A DNA stretch of 64,000 bases, from NCBI RefSeq assembly GCF_010499245.1, contig NZ_JAAGOW010000004.1, positions 1,036,014-1,100,013 of the forward strand, given 5' to 3'. A program made the position numbers and the translations under genes. This document shows positions 43,767-52,935 of the stretch, piece by piece. Under the pieces are notes generated by a model. It ran no database searches, was not told where the DNA came from, and saw only the letters and a program-made list of their open reading frames with translations. The stretch comes from Variovorax sp. WS11. Lineage in GTDB: Bacteria > Pseudomonadota > Gammaproteobacteria > Burkholderiales > Burkholderiaceae_C. Every line of letters begins with the position of its first letter. The stretch's first letter is position 1.

Positions 43767-44462
43767 ATGAATGCAGCGGACATCATGACCACTCCGGTTG
43801 TCACCATTGGACCGGACGCCCAGATACGCGAGATCGCTGCGCTGCTGCTCGAGAAGCGCATCAGCGGAGTTCCGGTCGTCGACGGCGGCCGCGTGATCGG
43901 GTTTGTCAACGAAGCCGACCTACTTCGCCGGCATGAAATCGGAACCGACGCCGCCACGCCCGAGCGTTCCTGGTGGGCACAACTGATCAGGCCGGAACGC
44001 CTCTCGTTCGACTATGTCAAAACCCACGCCGGCCGGGCTCGAGACATCATGACGCGGGACGTCGTTGCCGTCGCTGAAGACACGCCGCTTCAACGCATCG
44101 CCACCATCCTGGCGGCACGTCACGTGCGGCGTGTGCCCGTACTGCGCAGCCATCAACTGGTCGGCATCGTCACCCGTGCCGATCTGGTGCGGGCCATTGC
44201 AAGGAAGCCGAGGAATTCCGAAGCGCCCGCGCAGACCGACGAAGACATCAGGCAGCGTCTCCTGGCCGAACTCGAGAAGCAGCCGTGGTGGCATCCTGAC
44301 TGGTCAGCCGTGGATGTCCTCGGCGGCATCGTGACCTATCGCGGCCTGCTCGAGAGCGAAGGTGAGAGACAAGCGGCCCGTGTCGCTGCGGAAAACGTGC
44401 CGGGCGTTCGTGGCGTGGAAGACAACCGCACGCCCTGGGCAGCTTGGCAGTCGTTCACCTGA
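43767..44462 (+). CDS. CBS-domain pair with C-terminal BON domain
   Basis: 231 residues; GAGGAG before the ATG. Two CBS motifs (ADIMTTPVVTIGPDAQIREI ... GVPVVDGGRVIGFVNEADLL and ARDIMTRDVVAVAEDTPLQR ... RVPVLRSHQLVGIVTRADLV) form one Bateman module that usually binds adenine nucleotides. The end (RQRLLAELEKQPWWHPDWSA, VLGGIVTYRGLLESEGERQA) is a BON domain. Such proteins sense energy or redox state; the target is unknown. Lies between DUF488 and cytochrome oxidase genes on the same strand. Confidence 0.9.
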   Translation: MNAADIMTTPVVTIGPDAQIREIAALLLEKRISGVPVVDGGRVIGFVNEADLLRRHEIGTDAATPERSWWAQLIRPERLSFDYVKTHAGRARDIMTRDVVAVAEDTPLQRIATILAARHVRRVPVLRSHQLVGIVTRADLVRAIARKPRNSEAPAQTDEDIRQRLLAELEKQPWWHPDWSAVDVLGGIVTYRGLLESEGERQAARVAAENVPGVRGVEDNRTPWAAWQSFT

Positions 44463-44514
44463 CGTGGCACGCGGATCCGCCCCCTCTACGACCGGCCAGC
44501 TCGGCAGCCGGGTC

Positions 44515-46122
44515 ATGGACAGCATCCCGGCTGCGCAACACCCTGCGCTCCCGAATGGTTGGAGGCGCTGGGTGCAGGCGACCAATCACAAGGACATCGG
44601 CACGCTCTACCTGCTGTTCTCATTCGCCATGCTGATCACCGGCGGCTTGCTGGCCATGGGCATCCGGCTCGAACTGTTTGAGCCGGGGCTCCAGTTCGTG
44701 AACCCGGAGCTGTTCAATCAGCTCACCACGATGCACGGCATCATCATGATCTTCGGGGCGATCATGCCGGCCTTCGTCGGCTTCGCGAACTGGATGCTTC
44801 CACTGCAGATCGGCGCCTCCGACATGGCCTTCGCGCGAATGAACAACTTCAGCTTCTGGTTGCTGATCCCGGCGGCACTGATGCTGGTGGGCTCGTTCTT
44901 CATGCCCGGCGGCGCACCGGCGGGAGGCTGGACGATGTACCCGCCGCTGTCCCTGCAGATGGGACCGTCGATGGACATGCTCATCTTCTCGGTTCACCTC
45001 CTCGGCGTCAGTTCGATCATGGGTTCGATCAACATCATCGTGACCATCCTCAACATGCGCGCCCCCGGCATGACCCTGATGAAGATGCCGATGTTCTGCT
45101 GGACGTGGCTGATTACTGCCTACCTGCTGATCGCCGTGATGCCGGTGCTCGCCGGTGCTATCACGATGACGCTGACCGATCGTCACTTCGGCACGGCATT
45201 CTTCGTCCCATCTGCCGGCGGCGATCCGGTGATGTACCAGCACATCTTCTGGTTCTTCGGCCATCCCGAGGTCTACATCATGATCTTGCCGGCCTTCGGA
45301 ATGATCAGCAGCATTGTCTCGACCTTTGCGCGCAAGAAGCTGTTCGGCTACAAGTCCATGGTGTATGCCACCGCTTCCATCGCGATCCTGTCGTTCATCG
45401 TATGGGCGCATCACATGTTCACCACGGGCATGCCGGTGACGGGGCAGTTGTTCTTCATGTATGCGTCGATGCTGATCGCGGTTCCGACAGGCGTGAAGAT
45501 CTTCAACTGGCTCGCGACGATGTGGAAAGGCTCGATGACTTTCGAAACGCCCATGCTCTTCGCCGTGGGCTTCATCTTCGTGTTCACCATGGGCGGTTTC
45601 ACCGGGCTGATCGTGGCGGTGGTGCCGATCGACACCCAGGTTCAGGATACCTACTACGTGGTGGCGCACTTCCACTATGTTCTGGTCGCAGGCTCCCTGT
45701 TTGCGATGTTTGGTGGCTTCTACTACTGGGGCCCGAAGTGGACCGGCGTGATGTACCGTGAGCTGCATGGCCAGGTTCATTTCTGGGGCTCCATGATCTT
45801 TTTCAACCTCACCTTCTTTCCGATGCACTTCCTCGGGTTGGCCGGAATGCCGCGCCGCTACGCGGACTACCCGATGCAGTTTGCCGACTTCAATGCCGTT
45901 TCATCCGTGGGTGCACTCGGCTTCGGTCTCATACAGATCTACTTCTTCGTCTTCGTAGTGCTCCCCATGCTGCGGGGCAAGGGCGCGCCTGCGCCACAGA
46001 AGCCTTGGGAAGGCGCAGAAGGCCTGGAGTGGGAGATCCCGTCTCCGGCGCCTTGGCATACCTTCGAGAATCCACCGAGGCTGGATGCGACCGCCACCCG
46101 CATCGTTGCCAGGACGGCATGA
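44515..46122 (+). CDS. ctaD: cytochrome c oxidase subunit I (heme-copper oxidase), solitary
   Basis: 535 residues, about twelve transmembrane helices. Ligands are visible: His74 in TTMHGIIMIF (low-spin heme), His250 and cross-linked Tyr254 in GHPEVY, His299-300 in WAHHMFT (CuB) and His385/387 in VAHFHYVL (heme a3 and a). This is an A-type oxidase catalytic subunit, reducing oxygen to water and pumping protons. No subunit II, III or assembly gene is next to it, so it must pair with subunits encoded elsewhere or be an alternative subunit. The start ATG at 44515 has a weak ribosome site; it lies 52 bases after the CBS-BON gene. Confidence 0.93.
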   Translation: MDSIPAAQHPALPNGWRRWVQATNHKDIGTLYLLFSFAMLITGGLLAMGIRLELFEPGLQFVNPELFNQLTTMHGIIMIFGAIMPAFVGFANWMLPLQIGASDMAFARMNNFSFWLLIPAALMLVGSFFMPGGAPAGGWTMYPPLSLQMGPSMDMLIFSVHLLGVSSIMGSINIIVTILNMRAPGMTLMKMPMFCWTWLITAYLLIAVMPVLAGAITMTLTDRHFGTAFFVPSAGGDPVMYQHIFWFFGHPEVYIMILPAFGMISSIVSTFARKKLFGYKSMVYATASIAILSFIVWAHHMFTTGMPVTGQLFFMYASMLIAVPTGVKIFNWLATMWKGSMTFETPMLFAVGFIFVFTMGGFTGLIVAVVPIDTQVQDTYYVVAHFHYVLVAGSLFAMFGGFYYWGPKWTGVMYRELHGQVHFWGSMIFFNLTFFPMHFLGLAGMPRRYADYPMQFADFNAVSSVGALGFGLIQIYFFVFVVLPMLRGKGAPAPQKPWEGAEGLEWEIPSPAPWHTFENPPRLDATATRIVARTA

Positions 46123-46162
46123 AGGGCTGTCTACCTACGTGGCGGCGCCGCTCACTTGGCTT

Positions 46163-48154
46163 TCAGGGGGATGCGCCGTCCAGGTTCACCTTGCCTCTCA
46201 GCAGCACGGAGAATACCGCGCCGCGCGCGCCGTCGCAGCGATTGGCGGCGCGGATGTCGCCGCCATATCTCTCAATAATGCTGCGACTGATCCACAGGCC
46301 CAGTCCGGTTCCGCCTGACTTGCGGGTGACGAAGGGCTCGAACACTTCCGCGATCAGTTCCTCGCTCATACCGGGGCCACTGTCCGCAATCGATATCTCG
46401 ATTCCGTCTTCTTCCCAGTCGCGAGTGGACAGCGTCAGCGTTCCCCCATCCGGCATCGCGTGGATCGCATTGGTCAGTACGTTCACGAGCACCTGGTTTA
46501 GCTCCTTTCGGTTTATAGCGGCCGTGCGGTCACTGGTGAAGTCGCGCTCTACTCTCATGCCCGCCGCGGCGCGGAGATGGCCCACCAGCATGAGACTCTC
46601 CTCGAGCACCTCCGACACATCCACATTGGCGACGTAGCCAGCAAACTCAGTAGGACGGGCGAACTGGAGCAGCTGAGTCACGATCAAGCGCATCCGCTCG
46701 ATCTGCTCATCTGCAAGCTGCAGTTCTGCGCCCACTCTGCTGGCATCAGCGCCGAGGAGTTCGCGCACCAGGTCCAGATTGCCCTGAATCACCGCGATCG
46801 GGTTGTTCAGCTCGTGGGCGATACCGGCGGTGAGGCGGCCTACTGCGGCGAGCTTTTCCGCACGAACGAGCCTCTGCTGCGCGGACTTCAGAGAAACATG
46901 GCTGGCTTCGAGCTCGCGCGTGCGCTCGGCGACCTTGACATCGATCGCATCGAGAAGGTGATCCAGATGACCAGCGAGCTGGCCGATTTCATCGTGGTTA
47001 ACTACCGCACCCACACGGACGTCGACTGCCCCGGCCTCCACCTGCTGCATCGTGCGCGCCATCTGTTCAAGCGGGCGGAAAATGCTCCGCGCCCAGCGCA
47101 GCGAAACGAGAGCGGCGACGATCATTACCGAAACGAAAATGGCTGAAACGCCGGCCAGCACACCGTACTTGAACCTTGTGAAAGGTCGCTCAAGGTAGCC
47201 GATGGACAGCATTCCGACGCGTTGATCCGCGCCGTCCATCAGCGGTTGGTACCCCGAGATGTACCAGTCATCGACGACGAAAGCGCGATCGAGCCAGGTG
47301 CGACCGTTTTGGAGCACCGTATCGCGGACAGACGGCGATACGCGCGTGCCGACCGCGCGCTCGCTGCCAAGAAGTCGCACGTTGGTGCTGACGCGCAGGT
47401 CTCCGAGGAAAAGACTCGCAGTACCTTGGCTGCCGAAAGGAAGTGAACCTTCGGGGTAGACGATTCCAGTGATGTGATCGATCAGCGAAAGGTTCTGGTT
47501 CAGCAGCACGCCTCCCTGCACGTAGCCGAGCAAACGACCTTCGGGCGCTCTGATCGGGGCCAGCGCAAGCATGACCATCGCACGGTCTTCCGTCGCACGG
47601 GCGCCCGGCTCGGCGCCACGAGCGGGTACGATCGGCACCGCGACGCGCGACTGGAGCGAGGGCGCCAGTGCGGCGAACGTGGCCGGCGACAGCACTTCGA
47701 TGCTGGCGGTCGGGTCGGCGTCTCTCTCCCGGCTATCCGGGCGTTGCTCCAGCCTTGATGCAGCGTCGAGCTGTGGTACGCGGGACGGCACACCCCAGTC
47801 GGTGACCAGCAGTGTGCCATCGGCAGCGCGCAGGTTCAGGAAGTCCAGCCCTCCCCTCCTCTTGGCCTGCTGAAGCAAGACGTGAATCTCCGACATCGAT
47901 CGCGCCAGGTGCAAGCCATGAGAGTCGGCCACGGCGGCCGTTTCAGTTTCGACACCAGCGAGCATGCGCTCGAAGTAGCCGTTCGCCACCGCGAGGTCAC
48001 TACGTACCTTGGTGATCAGCATGCGTTCGAACGCCGTATTGCCCCAGACGAGCAAGAGCAGAGCGAGCAGCGGTAGCACCACCAGCAGAGGCAGGAGCGA
48101 CAAAGCCAGCAGCTTGTTGCGGATCGAGAATTGTTCGAAGCGCTTCAGTGGCAT
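46163..48154 (-). CDS. membrane sensor histidine kinase
   Basis: 663 residues from the ATG at 48154. Transmembrane helices at about 15-37 and 331-353 enclose a large periplasmic sensor region resembling a double Cache domain. HAMP (354-407), a coiled coil, the HisKA domain with phosphorylated His447 in TAGIAHELNNPIAVIQGNLD, then the ATPase domain with N box LTNAIHAMPDGG, G1 DSGPGMSEELIAEVF and G2 GGTGLGLWISRSII. Signal unknown. Its start lies 14 bases after the stop of the regulator gene, so the two are co-transcribed and form a two-component system. Confidence 0.92.
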   Translation of the reverse strand: MPLKRFEQFSIRNKLLALSLLPLLVVLPLLALLLLVWGNTAFERMLITKVRSDLAVANGYFERMLAGVETETAAVADSHGLHLARSMSEIHVLLQQAKRRGGLDFLNLRAADGTLLVTDWGVPSRVPQLDAASRLEQRPDSRERDADPTASIEVLSPATFAALAPSLQSRVAVPIVPARGAEPGARATEDRAMVMLALAPIRAPEGRLLGYVQGGVLLNQNLSLIDHITGIVYPEGSLPFGSQGTASLFLGDLRVSTNVRLLGSERAVGTRVSPSVRDTVLQNGRTWLDRAFVVDDWYISGYQPLMDGADQRVGMLSIGYLERPFTRFKYGVLAGVSAIFVSVMIVAALVSLRWARSIFRPLEQMARTMQQVEAGAVDVRVGAVVNHDEIGQLAGHLDHLLDAIDVKVAERTRELEASHVSLKSAQQRLVRAEKLAAVGRLTAGIAHELNNPIAVIQGNLDLVRELLGADASRVGAELQLADEQIERMRLIVTQLLQFARPTEFAGYVANVDVSEVLEESLMLVGHLRAAAGMRVERDFTSDRTAAINRKELNQVLVNVLTNAIHAMPDGGTLTLSTRDWEEDGIEISIADSGPGMSEELIAEVFEPFVTRKSGGTGLGLWISRSIIERYGGDIRAANRCDGARGAVFSVLLRGKVNLDGASP

Positions 48155-48167
48155 GGCGCAGCGCAGA

Positions 48168-49550
48168 TCAGCCCGAACCCCACTCGGCGACGCGACGCTC
48201 AAGTGTTCGGCGGGAAATGCCGAGAAGTTGCGCTGCTCGTGACTTGTCGCCCCCCACCGACTCCAGCACGGCCAGGATGTGCTGCTTTTCCAGGGTCTGC
48301 AAGTCGGTGGGCAGTTCTAGCGGCGGGGGTGCGCCCCGCATCTCATCGATACGCTGATAGAGCGCCGAGACGTTGAGTCCCCCCAGGATCAGCGAGCGCT
48401 CGATCAGGTTGCGTAGCTCCCGTACATTGCCCGGCCAGTCGTACTGACGGAGATAGGCCAGTTCTTCAGCGGTCACCCGGAACGGCGGCAAACCAAGTTG
48501 CGGTGCCAGCGTTGCAATGAAATGCTCGACCAACTCGCTGATGTCTTCCTTGTGCGCGCGCAGCGGCGGCAGGGTGATCTCGACCACCTGGAGCCGATAG
48601 TACAGATCCTTGCGGAAGCGCCCCGCGTCCACCTCGGGCGCAAGCGGCCGATTGGTGGCGGCGACGATGCGCACATCCACCGGAATCTCCTGTTCACTCC
48701 CGACGGGGCGGATGCGCCGATCTTCGAGTGCGCGCAGCAACGTGGACTGCAACGCCAGCGGCAGCTCGCCGATCTCGTCGAGGAACAAGGTGCCACCTTG
48801 GGCATAGACGAACAGGCCGTCGCGGCTGGCACCCGCACCGGCGAAGGCTCCCTGCGCATGGCCAAACAGCTCGCTCTCGATGAGCTCGGGCGACATCGTC
48901 GCACAACTCACAGGAACAAACGGGGCATGGGCACGCGCACTGTGGCGATGCAGCGCGAGTGCGGCGAGCTCCTTGCCCGTACCCGACTCACCGGTCAGCA
49001 GGACAGTACTTCCGACCCCGGCCACCCGGTGCAATGCCGCCTTCAGTCCTTTGATCTGCAACGATCCCCCCACAAGGCCATCGGCTGGGGGCGTCCGTTG
49101 GGAGATGCTGCGTCGCAGGACCCAGTTCTCGCGCTCGAGCGACGCGCGCTCCAGGCATTGTCGGACCGCATTGAGGATCTGTGCCACGCGAAACGGCTTG
49201 AGGATGAAATCACTGGCACCGACGCGAAGTGCCTCGATCGCTGTGTCAAGATCGGCGAATGCGGTGATCAGCACCACCTCCCCTGCATAGCCTTGCTGGC
49301 GCAGTTCGCGCAACCATGCGATGCCGCTCTTGCCGGGCAGATTGACGTCGAGGATCACGAGGTCGAACCGGTGACGCCTGACCAGTTCGTCTGCCTCCTC
49401 GGCGCTACCGGCGCCCTGCACATGACCGACCCGAGCCCGGAGCGTCTTCTCGAGGAAGTTGCGCATTCCCGGCTCGTCGTCGACGACCAGCACGCCCGCG
49501 AGAGGCCAGCTTCCTTCGTGCGGAGCGCAGGGGTTGGGTCGGTCGATCAT
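48168..49550 (-). CDS. NtrC-family response regulator with variant GAFTGA loop
   Basis: 460 residues. Receiver domain (Asp24/25, phosphoacceptor Asp68 in VILDVNLPG, Lys118), AAA+ domain with Walker A GESGTGKE (187-194), Walker B GGTLFLDEI, arginine finger region and the R-x-D-L-Y-Y-R-L element, then a Fis-type HTH (AAQLLGISRRTLERRVAEWG). The sigma54-contact loop reads GAFAGA (234-239) rather than GAFTGA. Thr in this loop is critical in characterised activators, so contact with sigma54 may be changed or lost. Tandem palindromes in front of the divergent formate dehydrogenase operon are its likely target. Confidence 0.9.
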   Translation of the reverse strand: MIDRPNPCAPHEGSWPLAGVLVVDDEPGMRNFLEKTLRARVGHVQGAGSAEEADELVRRHRFDLVILDVNLPGKSGIAWLRELRQQGYAGEVVLITAFADLDTAIEALRVGASDFILKPFRVAQILNAVRQCLERASLERENWVLRRSISQRTPPADGLVGGSLQIKGLKAALHRVAGVGSTVLLTGESGTGKELAALALHRHSARAHAPFVPVSCATMSPELIESELFGHAQGAFAGAGASRDGLFVYAQGGTLFLDEIGELPLALQSTLLRALEDRRIRPVGSEQEIPVDVRIVAATNRPLAPEVDAGRFRKDLYYRLQVVEITLPPLRAHKEDISELVEHFIATLAPQLGLPPFRVTAEELAYLRQYDWPGNVRELRNLIERSLILGGLNVSALYQRIDEMRGAPPPLELPTDLQTLEKQHILAVLESVGGDKSRAAQLLGISRRTLERRVAEWGSG

Positions 49551-49591
49551 GGCTGGATGTCGTTGTACCCCATTCCGGATAACCGGGCTCG

Positions 49592-49627
49592 CGACAACTT
49601 GTCGTGGCCATTGCGACAACCTGTCGC
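49592..49627. promoter_or_regulatory. tandem palindromic binding sites between the regulator and the fdh operon
   Basis: Site 1 is CGACAA-C-TTGTCG (49592-49604). Site 2 is GCGACA-ACC-TGTCGC (49613-49627). Centres are 22 bases apart, two helical turns, so two dimers would bind the same face. The position upstream of 49708 suits an upstream activating site for the divergent regulator. I found no convincing sigma54 -24/-12 element downstream. Confidence 0.65.
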
Positions 49628-49707
49628 CCTTTCATGGGCTCTGCACCCGATTGTCCACATCCCGCGGCTGACCGGTAATGGACGCAACCCCCCACAGGAG
49701 ATCCCCG

Positions 49708-49926
49708 ATGAGCGAGCTCAGCGATTCGCCCCAGCCTCGATTCAGGCGCCGCCAATGGCTCGCCGCGGGTGGCGCGATCGGCGCGGCCGCGGCGACCGTA
49801 GCGGCTTTGCCGGTGATCCGCGACGCCGCGCCGCCACCGACCAGCCCACAGCCCTCGTCGGGAAAGCGGGGCGGCTACGAGCTCACGCAGCACGTGTTGC
49901 GGTACTACCAGACCACACGCGTCTGA
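49708..49926 (+). CDS. formate dehydrogenase region small TAT-signal protein
   Basis: 72 residues; ACAGGAGATC before the ATG. A twin-arginine signal (RFRRRQWLAAGGAIGAAAAT) is followed by a short Pro/Ser-rich stretch and GKRGGYELTQHVLRYYQTTR at the end. Tiny proteins of this shape lead FDH3-type operons in proteobacteria and are thought to aid export or assembly of the enzyme. First gene of the fdh operon, 21 bases before the alpha subunit. Confidence 0.85.
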   Translation: MSELSDSPQPRFRRRQWLAAGGAIGAAAATVAALPVIRDAAPPPTSPQPSSGKRGGYELTQHVLRYYQTTRV

Positions 49927-49947
49927 TCCACATCCTCGAGGCGCATC

Positions 49948-52923
49948 ATGCTTTTGACCCGCAAGAATCCTTCCGTCGGCGGCGTGCCATGCTCACCCCT
50001 GGTCTCCAGCCTGGCCCGCGGTATGTCACGAACCCTCCCGACGATGGACCGGCGCGCGTTCCTGCGACGCTCAGGCCTCGGCATCGGCGTCGGCATGGCG
50101 GCCTCACAACTGACGCTCGTCCGGAAGGCGAAAGCCGCTGACGCGCCGGCCGCAGCCCCGGACGACAGCAAGATCGAGGTCAGGCGCACCGTCTGCGGCC
50201 ACTGTGCTGTCGGGTGCGCGGTCGACGCGGTCGTCGAGAACGGCGTCTGGGTTCGCCAGGAACCGGTGTTCGATTCACCCATCAATCTGGGCGCCCACTG
50301 CGCCAAGGGCGCGTCGTTGCGCGAACACGGCCACGGCGAGTACCGCCTGCGCTATCCCATGAAGCTTGTGGACGGCAAGTACCAGCGCATCACCTGGGAC
50401 CAGGCGCTCGAGGAGATCAGCGCCAGGATGCTCGAGCTCAAGAAGCAAAGCGGCCCGGACTCGGTGTTTGTCGTCGGCTCGTCGAAGCACAACAACGAGC
50501 AGTCCTACCTGTTGCGCAAGTGGATGAGCCTCTGGGGCAGCAACAACACCGACCACCAGGCCCGCATCTGCCACTCGACCACGGTCGCAGGTGTAGCAAA
50601 CACCTGGGGCTACGGCGCGATGACCAACTCGTTCAACGACATGCAGAACTCGAAGGCGGCGCTGTACATCGGCTCGAACGCAGCTGAAGCGCACCCGGTG
50701 TCGATGCTCCACATGCTGCATGCCAAGGAGAACGGCGCCAAGATGATCGTGGTCGACCCGCGCTTCACGCGCACGGCCGCCAAGGCGGACCAATACATCC
50801 GCATCCGCTCGGGTTCCGACATTCCGTTCCTGTTCGGCCTGTTGCATCACATCTTCAAGAACGGTTGGGAAGACAAGAAATTCATCAACGAACGCGTCTA
50901 TGGCATGGACAAGGTCCGCGAGGACGTACTGTCCAAATGGACCCCCGACAAGGTCCTCGAGGCCAGTGGCGTCGATGAGGCCGCCTGCTACCTGGCCGCC
51001 AAGACCATGGCCGAGAACCGACCGAGCACCTTGGTCTGGTGCATGGGCCAAACGCAGCACTCGATCGGAAACGCCATGGTGCGGGCGTCATGCATCGTGC
51101 AGCTCGCACTTGGCAACGTCGGTGTGTCCGGAGGCGGCGCCAACATCTTCCGAGGGCACGACAACGTCCAAGGTGCGACCGACATCGGCCCCAACCCGGA
51201 TTCGCTCCCGGGCTACTACGGCCTTTCCGAAGGCGCATGGAAGCACTTCGCCGGGGTCTGGGGCGTGGACCTCGAGTGGATAAGAAGGCAGTACGCACCC
51301 GGCATGATGACCAAGGCCGGCATGACTGTGTCCCGCTGGATCGACGGTGTGCTCGAAAAGAATGAGCTCATCGACCAGGACTCCAACCTGCGCGGCCTGT
51401 TCTTCTGGGGCCACTCGCCCAACTCGCAGTCACGGGGTGTCGAGATGAAGAAGGCGATGGACAAGCTCGACCTGCTCGTCGTCGTCGATCCTTATCCGTC
51501 GGCCACGGCGGCCATGGCGGCCATGCCCGGCAACCCCGAGGACCACAATCTGAACCGCGCGGTCTACCTGCTGCCGGCGTGCACGCAGTTCGAGACCAGT
51601 GGCTCCGTGACGGCGTCGAACCGATCGCTGCAGTGGCGCGAGAAGGTCATCGAACCGTTGTGGGAGAGCCGCAGCGACCAGATGATCATGCATCAGCTCG
51701 CCGAGAAACTCGGCTTCGCCCGGGAACTGAACAAGAACTACAAGATGGTGCCGGGCAAGGCGGGATTGCTGGAGCCCGAGGTCGAGTCGATCCTGCGCGA
51801 GATTAACAAGTCGTGCTGGACCGTCGGATACACCGGTCAGAGCCCGGAGCGGCTGAAAGCCCACATGCGCAACATGCACGTCTTCGACGTGAAGACACTG
51901 CAGGCGCGCGGCGGCATTGACAAGGCAACGGGGTACAAGCTCGATGGTGACTATTTTGGCTTGCCATGGCCTTGCTACGGCGCGCCCGAACTCAAGCACC
52001 CGGGATCGCCGAATCTCTACGACACCTCCAAGTCACTCATGGAAGGCGGCGGCAACTTCCGAGCCAACTTTGGTGTCGAACGAGACGGCGTCAGCCTGCT
52101 CGCGGAAGACGGGTCCTTCTCGAAAGGCGCTGAGATCGCGACCGGATATCCGGAGTTCGACCACACACTGCTGAAGAAGCTTGGCTGGTGGAACGATCTG
52201 ACCGCGGTCGAAAGAATGGCTGCCGAAGGTAAGAACTGGAAGACCGACGTCTCCGGCGGCATCCAACGCGTCGTCATGGCGCACGGCTGCCACCCGTGGG
52301 GCAACGCCAAGGCGCGTGCCGTGGTGTGGAACTTCCCCGACGCGATTCCGCAGCATCGCGAGCCGCTCTACTCCACACGACCCGATCTGATCGACAAGTA
52401 TCCGACACACGAGGACAAGCTGGTGTTCTGGCGCCTGCCGACCCTGTACAAGAGCCTGCAGCAGAAGAATCGTGATATCGGTAAGAGCTTCCCCTTGATC
52501 ATGACCAGCGGCCGTCTCGTCGAGTACGAAGGCGGGGGCGAAGAGACGCGCTCGAACCCCTGGTTGGCCGAACTGCAGCAAGACATGTTCGTCGAGATCA
52601 ATCCCCGGGCGGCGAATGACCGCGGCATCCGCGACGGAGATGACGTCTGGGTCAGGACCCCGGTCATGGCCGCAGTGCCGGGATTCCAGGGCTTGCGAGT
52701 CAAGGCACAGGTCACCGAAAGAGTGGATGCCGAGACGGTCTTCCTGCCATTCCACTTCTCGGGCCGATGGGGTGGTGTTGACCTGGCGCAGTACTACCCT
52801 GACGGTGCCAGGCCGGTCATCCTGGGCGAAGCAGCGAACACGGCCACCACCTACGGCTACGACAGTGTGACGATGATGCAAGAGACCAAGACCACGGTGT
52901 GCCAGATCGTGCGGGCAGTTTAA
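49948..52923 (+). CDS. formate dehydrogenase, molybdopterin-containing alpha subunit (periplasmic respiratory type)
   Basis: 991 residues; GAGG six bases before the ATG. A twin-arginine signal (DRRAFLRRSGLGIGVGMAAS) sits after a 33-residue head; a shorter start at 50044 is possible. Four cysteines for a 4Fe-4S cluster are Cys83, 86, 90 and 118. The molybdenum site is HQARICHSTTVAG with Cys208-His209, so it uses cysteine rather than selenocysteine. The remaining domains follow the DMSO-reductase fold to the C-terminal MGD-binding region. It oxidises formate to CO2 in the periplasm and passes electrons through beta and gamma subunits to quinone. Confidence 0.93.
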   Translation: MLLTRKNPSVGGVPCSPLVSSLARGMSRTLPTMDRRAFLRRSGLGIGVGMAASQLTLVRKAKAADAPAAAPDDSKIEVRRTVCGHCAVGCAVDAVVENGVWVRQEPVFDSPINLGAHCAKGASLREHGHGEYRLRYPMKLVDGKYQRITWDQALEEISARMLELKKQSGPDSVFVVGSSKHNNEQSYLLRKWMSLWGSNNTDHQARICHSTTVAGVANTWGYGAMTNSFNDMQNSKAALYIGSNAAEAHPVSMLHMLHAKENGAKMIVVDPRFTRTAAKADQYIRIRSGSDIPFLFGLLHHIFKNGWEDKKFINERVYGMDKVREDVLSKWTPDKVLEASGVDEAACYLAAKTMAENRPSTLVWCMGQTQHSIGNAMVRASCIVQLALGNVGVSGGGANIFRGHDNVQGATDIGPNPDSLPGYYGLSEGAWKHFAGVWGVDLEWIRRQYAPGMMTKAGMTVSRWIDGVLEKNELIDQDSNLRGLFFWGHSPNSQSRGVEMKKAMDKLDLLVVVDPYPSATAAMAAMPGNPEDHNLNRAVYLLPACTQFETSGSVTASNRSLQWREKVIEPLWESRSDQMIMHQLAEKLGFARELNKNYKMVPGKAGLLEPEVESILREINKSCWTVGYTGQSPERLKAHMRNMHVFDVKTLQARGGIDKATGYKLDGDYFGLPWPCYGAPELKHPGSPNLYDTSKSLMEGGGNFRANFGVERDGVSLLAEDGSFSKGAEIATGYPEFDHTLLKKLGWWNDLTAVERMAAEGKNWKTDVSGGIQRVVMAHGCHPWGNAKARAVVWNFPDAIPQHREPLYSTRPDLIDKYPTHEDKLVFWRLPTLYKSLQQKNRDIGKSFPLIMTSGRLVEYEGGGEETRSNPWLAELQQDMFVEINPRAANDRGIRDGDDVWVRTPVMAAVPGFQGLRVKAQVTERVDAETVFLPFHFSGRWGGVDLAQYYPDGARPVILGEAANTATTYGYDSVTMMQETKTTVCQIVRAV

Positions 52924-52935
52924 GGAGCTTCAGAC

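Noticed and set aside
44620..45828. Long minus-strand frame opposite ctaD, His/Arg-rich
   Set aside because: Antisense of a membrane protein in high-GC DNA; the ctaD residues are unmistakable.
49628..49707. Sigma54 -24/-12 promoter for the fdh operon
   Set aside because: No GG-N10-GC pair with acceptable flanks was found in the interval.
50578..50620. Possible selenocysteine codon at the formate dehydrogenase active site
   Set aside because: The active-site codon reads Cys (RICHSTT); there is no in-frame TGA.
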